12,229 bases of DNA, from contig JAKALI010000057.1 of the NCBI GenBank assembly GCA_021813195.1, positions 1 through 12,229 of the forward strand, given 5' to 3'. The DNA comes from Pseudomonadota bacterium. Lineage in GTDB: Bacteria > Pseudomonadota > Alphaproteobacteria > Rhizobiales > Hyphomicrobiaceae. The position numbers and the translations under genes are program-made. The notes beneath the pieces are model-generated. The model searched no databases, was not told the DNA's origin, and was given only the letters and a program-made list of their open reading frames with translations. This document shows positions 1-7,644 of this stretch, in pieces. Within the stretch, counting starts at the first letter, position 1. The number at the start of each line of letters is the position of its first letter.

Positions 1-588
1 TCGGCCCGTAGCGGCCGGTTCTGTGATGCCGAGGAAGAGGTCCGCGAGACGCGCCTCAAGCCCTGCAGCCTTCACCGCCTGCAACGCTAGGATCGCCTGA
101 GCCAGCGTTTCCGTCGTGCCGCCCGACTTGGAGGTGACGACGAAGCGCGTACTGGCCAGATCTGAATGATCGAGCAGCGCTTGCAGTGATCCCGCATCGA
201 GATTGTCGTAAAAGCGCACGCGCGGCGGACGCACCGCTCGGCGCGGCGCCGTGAATGGAATACTCCAGCCGGCCACTTGCGCCAGCGTCTGACCGCCAAG
301 CCCCGATCCGCCCGTACCGAAAAAGATGATGGCATCCGCACCCTCCGAAAGCCGGGCAAGCGCTGTCTCGGCGGCGCTGATGTCGGCGGTCTCATCGCAG
401 ATCGTGAGCAAGGGCAGCGCGCCCGTGCGCTGCGCGTCGCGCAAGTTTGCCAGGATCGGCTCGGTGGCTGCGATCATCTCCTTGAGGATCGCGTCCGTCA
501 GGCCGGCAGGGCCGATGGCCTCTTCCATCAGGCCGCTCGTGTCCTGGCTGATACCAGCGAGTGCGGGAAGCGTGGGGGCGGGTGGCAC
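1..588 (-). CDS. pgi: glucose-6-phosphate isomerase, N-terminal part (cut by window edge)
   Basis: Interconverts glucose 6-phosphate and fructose 6-phosphate in the cytoplasm. The minus-strand frame is open from the left edge to a GTG at 586-588, giving 196 codons, so the C-terminal part and stop lie outside the window. Residues about 86-99 read AIIFFGTGGSGLGG, the first SIS-domain glycine loop, and residues 153-161 read SKSGGTTET, the sugar-phosphate loop that matches SKTFTT.ET of classical PGIs. The region around residues 15-30 (DTSGLMEEAIGPAGL) resembles the short N-terminus of the alphaproteobacterial branch. The start is uncertain. GTG 588 has only a weak GGA about 10 bases upstream, and the frame stays open to another GTG at 706-708 that overlaps the aldehyde dehydrogenase stop as GTGA, but the extra 40 residues are low-complexity and not PGI-like. 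No transaldolase domain is fused in front. It lies 116 bp downstream of the dehydrogenase on the same strand. Confidence 0.88.
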   Translation of the reverse strand, partial: MPPAPTLPALAGISQDTSGLMEEAIGPAGLTDAILKEMIAATEPILANLRDAQRTGALPLLTICDETADISAAETALARLSEGADAIIFFGTGGSGLGGQTLAQVAGWSIPFTAPRRAVRPPRVRFYDNLDAGSLQALLDHSDLASTRFVVTSKSGGTTETLAQAILALQAVKAAGLEARLADLFLGITEPAATGR

Positions 589-704
589 GGGGCTTGATCC
601 AATTCTGGGAACGTTAGCCCGCTCCGCGTACGCGCTTTCGCTGCTCCCGCCAAGGGGAAACCCGCCGCCGCCCTGACGGCAAACATCCTTGCCGCCTAGA
701 CATG

Positions 705-2204
705 TCACCCCGGCCAGGCTTCGTTGTCGGGATAGGGGAACCAACCCTGCTGTTCGCGGATCTCCGGGTCGATGAGAACCATCTTCGTGTGACGGAACTG
801 ATCGAGCCCCTCAATCCCCAGTTCGCGGCCGAGACCCGACATCTTGCGCCCACCGAAGGGGACCGCATCGTTGTCGAGGAGCGGTACGTTCACCCAAACC
901 ATGCCTGACTGAAGCTCATTGACGGCCCGCATCGCTTCGGCGAGATCGCGCGTATAGATGTTGGCGCCGAGCCCGAAACGCGACCGGTTCGACAATGTGA
1001 TCGCCTCGTCCAACGAAGACACTTTGACGATCGGCGCCACCGGTCCGAAGCTCTCGTCGTTGACGATCGCCATGTCGGGGGTGACGCCCGTCAGCACGGT
1101 CGCATCCGTGAACCAGCCGTGATTGAGGTGCTTCGGCCGTCCGCCACCGCATGCCACCTGCGCCCCCTGGCGGACGGCTTTGGCGAGAATCGCTTCATAG
1201 CGATCACGTTCGCGCGACGACACCATCGGGCCCATGTCCACCTTGTCGAGTCCGTTGCCGATGCGCAGCCGCTGAGCCTCGCTGACGAGATGCTCCACGA
1301 AGCGGTCGTGGATGGCCTCATGAACATAGATGCGTTCTGCGGACGTGCAGACTTGTCCTGCATTGAGGAAAGCGGCGAAGGCCGCCCCGCGTGCGGCGAT
1401 ATCAACGGGAGCGGACGGCATGACAATAAAAGGATCATTGCCAGAGGCTTCGATCAGCGCCGGCTTGAACGTGCGTGCGCACTCCGCCGCCACCGCCTGC
1501 GCCGTCGTCACAGAACCGGTAAACGCCACACCCGCAATCCGATCGTCTGCCACCAGCCTGCGACCCGCCTCGCCCCGCCCGGTGACGCATTGGACAAGAC
1601 CTGGCGGTAACGCCGCGAAGGCTTCCATCAGCAGCAAGGTTGACAGCGTCGTGTAGTCGGACGGCTTGATGATCACGGCGTTGCCCGCCCCGACCGCGGC
1701 AGCGACCTGCCAGAACAGCAAGAGGTAGGGATAGTTGAACGGGATGATGGCGGCGACGACTCCCAGCGGCTCTTTCAAAGTGAGATGCAGCTGACCGGGT
1801 GCTGAAGGTCCATGCACCCGCCCACCCTCCTGGCGGCTTATTTCGGCGTAGTAGCTCATGGCGCTGGCACACCAGCCGATCTCGTCCATCGCCTCTTTGT
1901 AGGTCTTGCCCTGTTCGCGCGTGAGGGACTCCGCGAGCGGGGCAGCCATGTCACGGGTCTTGCGCGTGACCTCGTGCATCATGTCGGCGCGTTCCGCGCC
2001 CGATCGCGCCCACCAGCCTTTCTGAGCCCGAATTGCGATCTCAATTGCGGCGTCGATCTCTCCTGGCGTGGCGTCCGCGATCTCGCCGATGATGTCTTCC
2101 GTCGCCGGATTGATGACCGGGATCGCCGCGCCTGTACTCGGGCGATAGGCGCCATCGACATATAGGAGCCGAGACAGCGCGCGGTGGCGTGCGACGACGT
2201 TCAT
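705..2204 (-). CDS. NAD(P)-dependent aldehyde dehydrogenase (ALDH superfamily), substrate unknown
   Basis: Oxidises an aldehyde to a carboxylate using NAD(P)+. It is a full-length cytosolic ALDH of 499 residues. Visible family landmarks are IPFNYP with the oxyanion Asn157, cofactor-binding K180 in IIKPSD, FTGS at 228-231, general base E252 (IEASGNDP), nucleophile C286 (GQVCTSAER), E384 in ESFGPV, and [13 protein letters not shown] at 451-463. The loop around E252 is EASG where most ALDHs have ELGG; the catalytic Glu itself is kept. The ATG start at 2202-2204 has GGAG nine bases upstream. The family is like succinate-semialdehyde, betaine-aldehyde and related dehydrogenases, and sequence alone does not give the substrate. 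It is divergent from the rhamnose genes and just upstream of pgi on the same strand, with which it may be co-transcribed. Confidence 0.93.
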   Translation of the reverse strand: MNVVARHRALSRLLYVDGAYRPSTGAAIPVINPATEDIIGEIADATPGEIDAAIEIAIRAQKGWWARSGAERADMMHEVTRKTRDMAAPLAESLTREQGKTYKEAMDEIGWCASAMSYYAEISRQEGGRVHGPSAPGQLHLTLKEPLGVVAAIIPFNYPYLLLFWQVAAAVGAGNAVIIKPSDYTTLSTLLLMEAFAALPPGLVQCVTGRGEAGRRLVADDRIAGVAFTGSVTTAQAVAAECARTFKPALIEASGNDPFIVMPSAPVDIAARGAAFAAFLNAGQVCTSAERIYVHEAIHDRFVEHLVSEAQRLRIGNGLDKVDMGPMVSSRERDRYEAILAKAVRQGAQVACGGGRPKHLNHGWFTDATVLTGVTPDMAIVNDESFGPVAPIVKVSSLDEAITLSNRSRFGLGANIYTRDLAEAMRAVNELQSGMVWVNVPLLDNDAVPFGGRKMSGLGRELGIEGLDQFRHTKMVLIDPEIREQQGWFPYPDNEAWPG

Positions 2205-2457
2205 GGGCGATCTCCGCGTTATGAGAGCGCCCCACTGTGGCGAGCCCTTTGCCTCCTGTACAGCCCCCGCCGGTTCGGGACCCAGCTCGTACGATGGCGC
2301 ACCGCAGCACGGGGTTGCCTCATGCGGACCACCGTGGCGCGAACATAAAAGTAACCAGAAGGTAACCGCCTCAACCGATCATGCCGATCGAGCGGTCCGG
2401 CAGCCTGGTCTCATAGCTCTCGCCGGCCCCACGAGCTTGCTGCAGGGGACGTTGTCG
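2205..2457. promoter_or_regulatory. divergent intergenic region between the aldehyde dehydrogenase and rfbB
   Basis: These 253 bases must hold promoters for both divergent units. I see no clear -35/-10 pair. Two ordered elements stand out. A direct repeat GTAACC at 2351-2356 and 2362-2367 has an 11-bp period. A short inverted repeat CGATC-ATGCC-GATCG lies at about 2378-2392. Close to rfbB there is an AGGGGA Shine-Dalgarno-like sequence about nine bases before its ATG. The rfbB reading frame is open back to 2203, but this upstream part does not look like protein of the family, so I treat it as non-coding. Confidence 0.45.
2351..2367 (+). repeat. GTAACC direct repeat, 11-bp period, upstream of rfbB
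   Basis: GTAACC occurs at 2351-2356 and again at 2362-2367, separated by AGAAG, about 90 bases before the rfbB start. An 11-bp centre spacing places both copies on one face of the helix, as in binding sites of OmpR/PhoB-type response regulators. The regulator is not identifiable from the sequence, and chance occurrence is possible. Confidence 0.35.
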
Positions 2458-3576
2458 ATGCGCGTAGTTGTAACAGGTGGCGCCGGGTTCATTGGCTCGG
2501 CGCTGTGCAGGTATTTGGTCGCGCAGCGCGGCCTACACGTCACGAACGTCGACAAGCTCACCTATGCAGCCAATCTCGCATCATTGGCGACGATCGCCGC
2601 ACACCCGAATTACCGCTTCGTGAAAGCCGACGTCTGCGATCGCGCCGCCATGGACGCGATCCTCCGCGACAGCGCACCGGATGCCATTTTGCACCTTGCG
2701 GCCGAAAGCCATGTCGACCGTTCGATTTCGGGTTCGGCTGATTTCATCCGCACCAACATCACGGGAACGCACGTCCTGCTCGAGGCCGCCCGTGCTTATT
2801 GGCAGCGCCTGGCTCCCGACGCCGCTCGCCGCTTTCGCTTCCTGCATGTCTCGACCGATGAGGTTTATGGCTCGCTTCCGCCTGGCGGCTTCTTCACAGA
2901 AGACAGCCGGTACGATCCGCGCTCGCCGTATTCAGCAAGCAAAGCGGCCTCCGATCATCTCGTGCGCGCCTGGCATGAGACGTACGGCCTGCCCGTGCTG
3001 ATCACCAATTGTTCGAACAACTATGGGGCCTGCCAGTTCCCGGAAAAGCTGATCCCGCTTACGATCTTGAACGCGCTGGAGGAAAAGCCGCTACCGGTCT
3101 ACGGCGATGGCCGCCAGGTCCGCGATTGGCTGCACGTGGATGATCACGTCCGCGCCCTCGTGTGCGTGTTGGAGCGGGGCCGCGTTGGCGAGACGTATCT
3201 GGTGGGCGGGCGGGCGCCCACGGAAAACATCGACGTCGTCGAGCGCGTTTGTGAACTCATCGACGTCTTCCGGCCGGCGGCTGCGCCGCGTCGACGGCTC
3301 ATCACCTTCGTCGCGGACCGGCCCGGGCACGACCGTCGTTATGCCATCGATCCGACGAAGATTGAGACCGAACTCGGCTGGCGTGCCGAAGAAACGTTTG
3401 GGACGGGTCTGGCCAAGACGGTTCAGTGGTATTTGGCGAATGAGTCGTGGTGGCGGCCCTTGCGCGACGGCGTCTATGGCGGGGAACGATTGGGGCTGAT
3501 TGCGGACGCCGGAAACTCGCTTGAGCATCAGATCACACAGGCGACGGAAGCTCTGCGCGCTGGGATGCGCCGATGA
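2458..3576 (+). CDS. rfbB: dTDP-glucose 4,6-dehydratase
   Basis: Converts dTDP-glucose to dTDP-4-dehydro-6-deoxyglucose, the second step of dTDP-L-rhamnose synthesis for surface polysaccharide. It is an extended SDR enzyme of 372 residues. Visible are the Rossmann loop TGGAGFIG (6-13), [13 protein letters not shown] (79-90), the catalytic triad region STDEVYG (132-138) with T133-D134-E135, YSASK (158-162) with Y158 and K162, NCSNNYG (184-190), RDWLHVDDH (222-230) and [11 protein letters not shown] (288-298). Length matches the family only when translation starts at ATG 2458, which has AGGGGA about nine bases upstream. The frame is open another 85 codons to 2203, but that part shows no family similarity. 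The stop overlaps the rfbD start as ATGA, so the two are translationally coupled. rfbA and rfbC are not in this window. Confidence 0.96.
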   Translation: MRVVVTGGAGFIGSALCRYLVAQRGLHVTNVDKLTYAANLASLATIAAHPNYRFVKADVCDRAAMDAILRDSAPDAILHLAAESHVDRSISGSADFIRTNITGTHVLLEAARAYWQRLAPDAARRFRFLHVSTDEVYGSLPPGGFFTEDSRYDPRSPYSASKAASDHLVRAWHETYGLPVLITNCSNNYGACQFPEKLIPLTILNALEEKPLPVYGDGRQVRDWLHVDDHVRALVCVLERGRVGETYLVGGRAPTENIDVVERVCELIDVFRPAAAPRRRLITFVADRPGHDRRYAIDPTKIETELGWRAEETFGTGLAKTVQWYLANESWWRPLRDGVYGGERLGLIADAGNSLEHQITQATEALRAGMRR

Positions 3577-4523
3577 CGGGAAAGTTACGCATCGCGCTTA
3601 TTGGCGCATCCGGTCAACTGGGCCAAGAATTGCGTCGGTCGCTGCGCGCGGCAGGACATCACGTTCTCATTCCAGAACGTGTTCGGTACGACCTCGCTGT
3701 CGCCGGAACACTCGCCGCCACGCTCCGGGAGATGGCCCCGCAGCTTGTGGTCAATGCCGCCGCCTACACCGCTGTCGACCGGGCTGAAGATGAACCTGAG
3801 CGCGCCCATGCGATTAATGCGCAAGCGGCGGGTGAAATGGCAACAATAGCCGCCCAGCTCGAGGCCCCAATTGTTCACATCTCAACGGACTACGTGTTCG
3901 ACGGCGCAAAGGGCTCACCCTACACCGAGGACGATCCGCCCAAGCCCCTCGGGGTTTATGGGGCGAGCAAACTCGCCGGCGAATACGAGGTCGCCGCCGC
4001 CAATCCGCGCCACATCATCCTGCGCACGGCGTGGGTCTTCAGTCCGCACGCCAGAAATTTCGTAAAAACCATCCTGCGGCTGGCAGCCGAGCGTCCAGCC
4101 CTCAAGGTTGTCGCTGACCAAATGGGGTGTCCGACATCTACAGCCGATCTTGCCGATGCCATCACCGACATCGTGGCACGCTGTGTCGAGGCGGAAGCCG
4201 GAAGCCCGCTCTTTGGGACGTTCCACGCCGTCAACGCCGGCTCCGCAACGTGGTGCGACTTCGCCCGTGCGATCATGGACGGTGCGGCTCGCCGCGGTGC
4301 ACCTCACGTGTCCGTCGAAGCAATACCCTCGTCCGGTTACCCGACCCGCGCGCGCAGACCGGCTGATACGCGGCTTGCGACCGCCAAGCTCGCGGCTGTC
4401 CATGGACTTGAGCTGCCGTCATGGATTGACGCTCTGGAGACGACCCTGGATGCCCTTTTGGGCCCGCGTGCCAACGCTGTTAGCACTCCCGGCGCATGCG
4501 ATCGAGCGCGCCTTGCAGGATGA
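3573..4523 (+). CDS. rfbD: dTDP-4-dehydrorhamnose reductase
   Basis: Reduces dTDP-4-dehydro-L-rhamnose to dTDP-L-rhamnose with NAD(P)H, the last step of the pathway begun by the neighbouring RfbB. The protein is 316 residues. It shows the nucleotide-binding loop GASGQLG (11-17), [12 protein letters not shown] (61-72), STDYVFDG (104-111), YGASK with Y129 and K133, RTAWVFS (151-157), DQMGCPT (182-188) and the C-terminal substrate-side motif RRPADTRL (261-268). The ATG at 3573 overlaps the rfbB stop by four bases. The last 15 or so residues (after about 301) extend past the usual family end and overlap the end of ruvX on the opposite strand. Confidence 0.95.
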   Translation: MTGKLRIALIGASGQLGQELRRSLRAAGHHVLIPERVRYDLAVAGTLAATLREMAPQLVVNAAAYTAVDRAEDEPERAHAINAQAAGEMATIAAQLEAPIVHISTDYVFDGAKGSPYTEDDPPKPLGVYGASKLAGEYEVAAANPRHIILRTAWVFSPHARNFVKTILRLAAERPALKVVADQMGCPTSTADLADAITDIVARCVEAEAGSPLFGTFHAVNAGSATWCDFARAIMDGAARRGAPHVSVEAIPSSGYPTRARRPADTRLATAKLAAVHGLELPSWIDALETTLDALLGPRANAVSTPGACDRARLAG

Positions 4524-4983
4524 TCGTTGCGGCCAGTTTATCGATCACCTCAGCGCGCCGCTTGCGGGTCTGATCCGCATCAATCAACATCCGTTCCGCT
4601 TCGGCCGTCGACCACCGCTCGTCCCACAAGAGAATCGGTAGCGGCATTACCGTGTTGAGATTGCGCGCGAGCGCTCGGGTTGCCTGAGCGCGTGGGCCCT
4701 CGCGACCATCGAGGTTACGCGGCAAACCCAGCACAAGACCTCCAACACCATGCTCGGCGATGAGCGTCGAAAGCGTTTGCACGTCGGCTGAGAATTTGGT
4801 TCGCCGAATCGTCTGCAGCGCGGAGGCGACGCGGCGTGACACGTCCGAAAGCGCCAAGCCCAGGGTCTTGGTCCCGGCATCGATGCCAATGAGCCGCTGA
4901 CCAGGCGCTAAGAGCGCACGGAAAGCATCTGGATCTTCCGTGGTGAGACCGCCGGTCGCGACCAAGTTTTTGCCCGATGTCAC
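4480..4983 (-). CDS. ruvX: RuvX/YqgF family RNase H-fold nuclease (16S pre-rRNA processing, putative Holliday junction resolvase)
   Basis: YqgF proteins have an RNase H-like fold. They are known for maturing the 5' end of 16S rRNA and were first proposed as Holliday junction resolvases. The product has 167 residues. Visible motifs are IGIDAGTKTLGLALSD (32-47) with D35, VLGLPRNLDGREG (84-96), LLWDERWST (118-126) with D121-E122, and a C-terminal ID-KLAA (147-152) with D148, i.e. the expected acidic residues. The start is GTG at 4981-4983 with GAGG five bases upstream; there is no in-frame ATG early in the protein. An N-terminal stretch of about 30 residues precedes the core, a little longer than in enterobacterial YqgF. 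The gene is divergent from the antiporter and convergent with rfbD, overlapping it by 44 bp. Confidence 0.93.
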   Translation of the reverse strand: MTSGKNLVATGGLTTEDPDAFRALLAPGQRLIGIDAGTKTLGLALSDVSRRVASALQTIRRTKFSADVQTLSTLIAEHGVGGLVLGLPRNLDGREGPRAQATRALARNLNTVMPLPILLWDERWSTAEAERMLIDADQTRKRRAEVIDKLAATIILQGALDRMRREC

Positions 4984-5016
4984 GCCTGCCTCAGATTTTT
5001 TGATGCGGAGCCGTAC

Positions 5017-5022
5017 GGGAGG
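5017..5022 (+). promoter_or_regulatory. strong Shine-Dalgarno (GGGAGG) upstream of the antiporter frame
   Basis: GGGAGG lies six bases before an ATG at 5029-5031 that is in frame with the antiporter but 41 codons upstream of the start expected from the family. It supports translation from 5029, either as an N-terminal extension or as a leader reading into the gene. The ATG at 5152 has no comparable site (GCGCGGCGTA precedes it). Confidence 0.5.
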
Positions 5023-5151
5023 TACTGAATGGTGCGCGCGTGCTTATACACTGCGCACGATGCCTCTCGATTGGGCTGGACAACCCTCACATGCCGCCCG
5101 ACATTCGTTGTCAGATTCATACACGCAATCGGATGTCTGGTGCGCGGCGTA

Positions 5152-6882
5152 ATGACCGACCTGATCTCCCAATCACTTTTTTTCGAGATTACCGCACTGC
5201 TCGCGCTAGCGGCAACGGTGGGGTTGATCGGCCACGTGTTGCGCCAACCGCTGATCGTGAGTTTCATTGCCGTTGGGATCATAGCCGGTCCATCTGGACT
5301 GGAGCTCGTACGTTCCAGCGAAAAGATCGCGGTGCTCTCAGAACTCGGCATCGCCTTGCTGCTCTTTCTGGTCGGCCTTAAACTCGACATCAAGCTCATT
5401 CGCTCGTTGGGAACCGTAGCGCTGACGACGGGCCTCGGACAGGTGCTGTTCACGGCCGGGTTTGGGTATCTCATCTGTCTGGCCCTCGGCTTCGATCATG
5501 TCCCAAGCCTCTACATCGCGGTCGCGCTGACGTTTTCAAGCACAATCATCATCGTCAAACTTCTGTCGGACAAACGCGAAACTGGAGCGTTGCACGGTCA
5601 GATCGCACTCGGCTTTCTGATCGTCCAGGACATCGTGGTCGTCATCGCGATGATCGCGTTGTCGGCCATCGGGATTGGAGCTCAGACAGACGCTTCCCTG
5701 GGCGACATCATACGTGTCTTGAGTTATGGCATCCTGATGGTTGCCGGCGTTCTCTTCTTCGTGCGCTATGTCGCTGGTCCCCTCACGGAACGACTTGCGC
5801 GCGCACCGGAGCTCCTGCTTTTGTTCGCGGTGGCTCAAGCCGCCGTATTCGCAGCGGTTGGTGGCTATCTGGGCTTCGGAAAAGAGCTTGGCGGACTTCT
5901 GGCGGGCGTCTCTCTGGCATCGACACCTTATAGAGAGTCGCTGGCGGCTCGGCTCGCTCCCCTGCGCGATTTTTTGCTACTCTTTTTCTTCATCGCGCTC
6001 GGCTCCAAACTTCAATTGGCGACGGGTCCGGGCAACCTCGTTCCGGCCGTGGTGTTGTCACTGTTCGTGCTCATCGGTAATCCGCTGATCGTCATGGCGA
6101 TCATGGGCGCGATGGGCTACCGCAAGCGTACAGGCTTCCTGGCAGGGCTGACAGTCGCGCAGATCAGCGAGTTTTCGCTCATCTTCATGGCGATGGGCGT
6201 CACACTCGGCCATGTCGACAACGACGCGCTGGGTCTCGTCACCTTGGTGGGCCTGATCACGATTGCGGCCTCAACCTACATGATCACCTATTCGCACCAG
6301 CTCTACAGCGTGCTCGAACCAATGTTGTGGCCGTTCGAGCGCCGCAATCCCGTTCGCGAGCAGGACGAGAACGCTCATGAGACACCACGGGCGTATGACG
6401 TGATCCTGTTTGGTCTCGGGCAGTATGGAACCGCCCTCGCGCAGCGCTTACAGAAGCGAGGGGCATACCTGTTGTGTGTGGATTTCAATCCGCTCGCCGT
6501 GCGTGACTGGCGCAAGCGGGGAGGTCACGCCATCTACGGCGACGCCAGCGATGCTGAGTTTCTGACCACCTTGCCGCTGCAAGATGCCGTGTGGGTGGTT
6601 TCGGCCGTCGATGATCACGACGCCGGTGTGACGCACGAAGACGTGCGTTTGGCCGTGATCGGGGCGTTACGCACGGCGGGCTACACGGGCCGCATCGCCG
6701 TGCGCAGCCGCCGCCATTCGGATTCAGCGCGCCTGAAGTCTGCCGGTGCCGATCTCGTACTCGAGCCCTTCCAAGACGCCGCCGATCGCGCCATCGAACT
6801 CCTCGTATCGATGGAGCAGCCCGAGCGTCTTTCCGATCCGCTTGATCCTCCGACGGTTGCGCCCGGTGTCGCGGGGTTGTGA
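5152..6882 (+). CDS. Kef/YbaL-type monovalent cation:proton antiporter (CPA2) with TrkA-N/RCK domain
   Basis: Inner-membrane CPA2 transporter, expected to exchange K+ or Na+ for H+ and to be gated by its cytoplasmic nucleotide-binding domain. With the 5152 start it has 576 residues. Residues about 8-385 form a run of roughly a dozen hydrophobic helices including LRQPLIVSFIAVGIIAGPSG, LSELGIALLLFLVGL, a Q159-D160 pair in GFLIVQD as in Kef proteins, and GLTVAQISEFSLIF (332-345). Residues about 414-555 are an RCK domain with GLGQYG (421-426), acidic D444 (CVDFNP), GDASDAEF (463-470) and LEPFQDAADRA (537-547). The start is debatable: 5152 fits family length, whereas 5029 has a much better ribosome site and would add 41 residues. 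It is divergent from ruvX. I do not see kefF- or kefG-like partner genes nearby, and a glutathione-gating role cannot be claimed. The closest relatives by pattern are YbaL/RosB-type antiporters. Confidence 0.93.
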   Translation: MTDLISQSLFFEITALLALAATVGLIGHVLRQPLIVSFIAVGIIAGPSGLELVRSSEKIAVLSELGIALLLFLVGLKLDIKLIRSLGTVALTTGLGQVLFTAGFGYLICLALGFDHVPSLYIAVALTFSSTIIIVKLLSDKRETGALHGQIALGFLIVQDIVVVIAMIALSAIGIGAQTDASLGDIIRVLSYGILMVAGVLFFVRYVAGPLTERLARAPELLLLFAVAQAAVFAAVGGYLGFGKELGGLLAGVSLASTPYRESLAARLAPLRDFLLLFFFIALGSKLQLATGPGNLVPAVVLSLFVLIGNPLIVMAIMGAMGYRKRTGFLAGLTVAQISEFSLIFMAMGVTLGHVDNDALGLVTLVGLITIAASTYMITYSHQLYSVLEPMLWPFERRNPVREQDENAHETPRAYDVILFGLGQYGTALAQRLQKRGAYLLCVDFNPLAVRDWRKRGGHAIYGDASDAEFLTTLPLQDAVWVVSAVDDHDAGVTHEDVRLAVIGALRTAGYTGRIAVRSRRHSDSARLKSAGADLVLEPFQDAADRAIELLVSMEQPERLSDPLDPPTVAPGVAGL

Positions 6883-6904
6883 TCCCAGACGACGGACCCA
6901 AAAG

Positions 6905-6933
6905 GCCCCTCGGGCGGGGACAACCCGAGGGGC
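6905..6933. terminator. strong hairpin, likely bidirectional terminator between convergent genes
   Basis: A perfect 10-bp stem, GCCCCTCGGG at 6905-6914 and CCCGAGGGGC at 6924-6933, encloses the loop CGGGGACAA. It lies 22 bp after the antiporter stop. On the minus strand the stem is followed by CTTTTGGG, a short U-tract, so it can also end transcripts from the DUF6644-like gene at 7121. On the plus strand no T-tract follows. Confidence 0.7.
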
Positions 6934-6951
6934 ACGCGAGGGCCGGACCCC

Positions 6952-6980
6952 GGGGGAGGAGGGCCCGGCGGGGGGGGGGG
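6952..6980 (+). repeat. G-rich tract with an 11-G run (possible G-quadruplex)
   Basis: On the plus strand GGGGG (6952-6956), GG (6958-6959), GGG (6961-6963), GG (6967-6968) and eleven consecutive G (6970-6980) occur within 29 bases of non-coding DNA between two convergent genes. Enough G-runs of three or more are present to fold a quadruplex. The homopolymer is also a likely site of slippage or sequencing error. Confidence 0.55.
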
Positions 6981-7120
6981 AGCATCCAAAGTACAGCGGG
7001 GGAGGAAGGGAGGCCGCAGTGCACTCTCGATGCGACGGACAATGCCAGCATCCGCAAACGACGGCTGTTCCCAAAGGTACAGGGACAAACCACTTCGCTC
7101 GTTCGTCCGCACGCAGTTTC

Positions 7121-7615
7121 CTAGGCCACGTACGCCATCAATCGACCTGCCGTAATGACCCCGAGCCATACGAAAATCGACAGTGCTGCTGTGAAGCGGG
7201 CACGCACAGGAATGTCCGCAGAGGAATTCCAGCTGGCTGATTGGGGATAGATCTGCATTTGAAAATACGCGGCGTTGAGGCCAGCCAGTGCCAGGAGCGC
7301 GAGTTTCGCAGACAGCGCGGGATTGGACGCGAAGTCGACCGCATCGGAGACAAACATCAAGAGGCCGCTCGTCATGTTCAAGGCAAAGCCGCCCCAGACC
7401 CACGGCAGGATATGTCGGGTCAATAAATCGAGCGGCAAGCCGGGCGTCACACCCAAAAGTCGCAAATCGAAGATGAAAATCGGCCCGAATATCAGGGCAA
7501 GCCCGATCACGTGCAGTGTCTCGAGCACAGGGTAGACCCACAGGCTCTCGCGCACGAATATCGCCACGTCGCTTGCCGCCAGGACTTCGAGGATGTTCGT
7601 GTAAACGTCCGGCAC
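7121..7615 (-). CDS. DUF6644-like four-helix integral membrane protein, function unknown
   Basis: A 164-residue inner-membrane protein with four predicted hydrophobic segments at about 24-50, 70-91, 101-120 and 142-161. The pattern SLWVYPVLETLHVIGLALIF followed by FDLRLLG (49-55), with H35 inside helix 1 and D50/R52 at its end, is what I associate with the uncharacterised DUF6644 family. This name is from memory and not searched. H68 in TRHILPW and R158 in TAGRLMAY sit near the start of helix 2 and in helix 4. His residues in the helices would allow a metal or haem role, but this is only inference. The start is GTG at 7613-7615 with GAGG about seven bases upstream. It begins 29 bp after the DUF6152-like gene on the same strand, so the two are probably one operon ending at the hairpin at 6905-6933. 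Confidence 0.8.
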   Translation of the reverse strand: MPDVYTNILEVLAASDVAIFVRESLWVYPVLETLHVIGLALIFGPIFIFDLRLLGVTPGLPLDLLTRHILPWVWGGFALNMTSGLLMFVSDAVDFASNPALSAKLALLALAGLNAAYFQMQIYPQSASWNSSADIPVRARFTAALSIFVWLGVITAGRLMAYVA

Positions 7616-7644
7616 TCTTAACCTCGCGCGCTCAATGTCCGATG

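Noticed and set aside
589..708. Longer pgi starting at GTG 708, overlapping the dehydrogenase stop
   Set aside because: The added 40 residues are Gly/Ser-rich and do not resemble PGI or transaldolase. GTG 588 fits better, although its ribosome site is weak, so the start remains uncertain.
1119..1610. 163-codon plus-strand frame antisense to the aldehyde dehydrogenase
   Set aside because: The dehydrogenase carries all catalytic motifs on the other strand; the antisense product is Arg/His-rich with no domain.
2203..2457. 85-codon N-terminal extension of rfbB
   Set aside because: It does not resemble RfbB proteins, which begin at the Rossmann strand. ATG 2458 has a good ribosome site, and the upstream region must carry promoters.
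3091..3528. 145-codon minus-strand frame antisense to rfbB
   Set aside because: Antisense shadow of a well-supported gene, with no ribosome site or family pattern.
3915..4403. 162-codon minus-strand frame antisense to rfbD
   Set aside because: rfbD shows all family motifs over the same bases; the antisense frame is open because of high GC and shows no recognisable protein features.
4108..4641. 177-codon plus-strand frame spanning the rfbD/ruvX junction
   Set aside because: It is out of frame with rfbD and antisense to ruvX, both clearly real; the translation is low-complexity Arg/Pro/Ser.
6681..7541. 286-codon open frame on the minus strand with a Pro-rich stretch
   Set aside because: It runs antisense through the end of the antiporter and in another frame through the DUF6644-like gene. 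Its Pro-rich part is just the translated G-rich tract, and there is no domain-like pattern. Both overlapping genes are much better supported.
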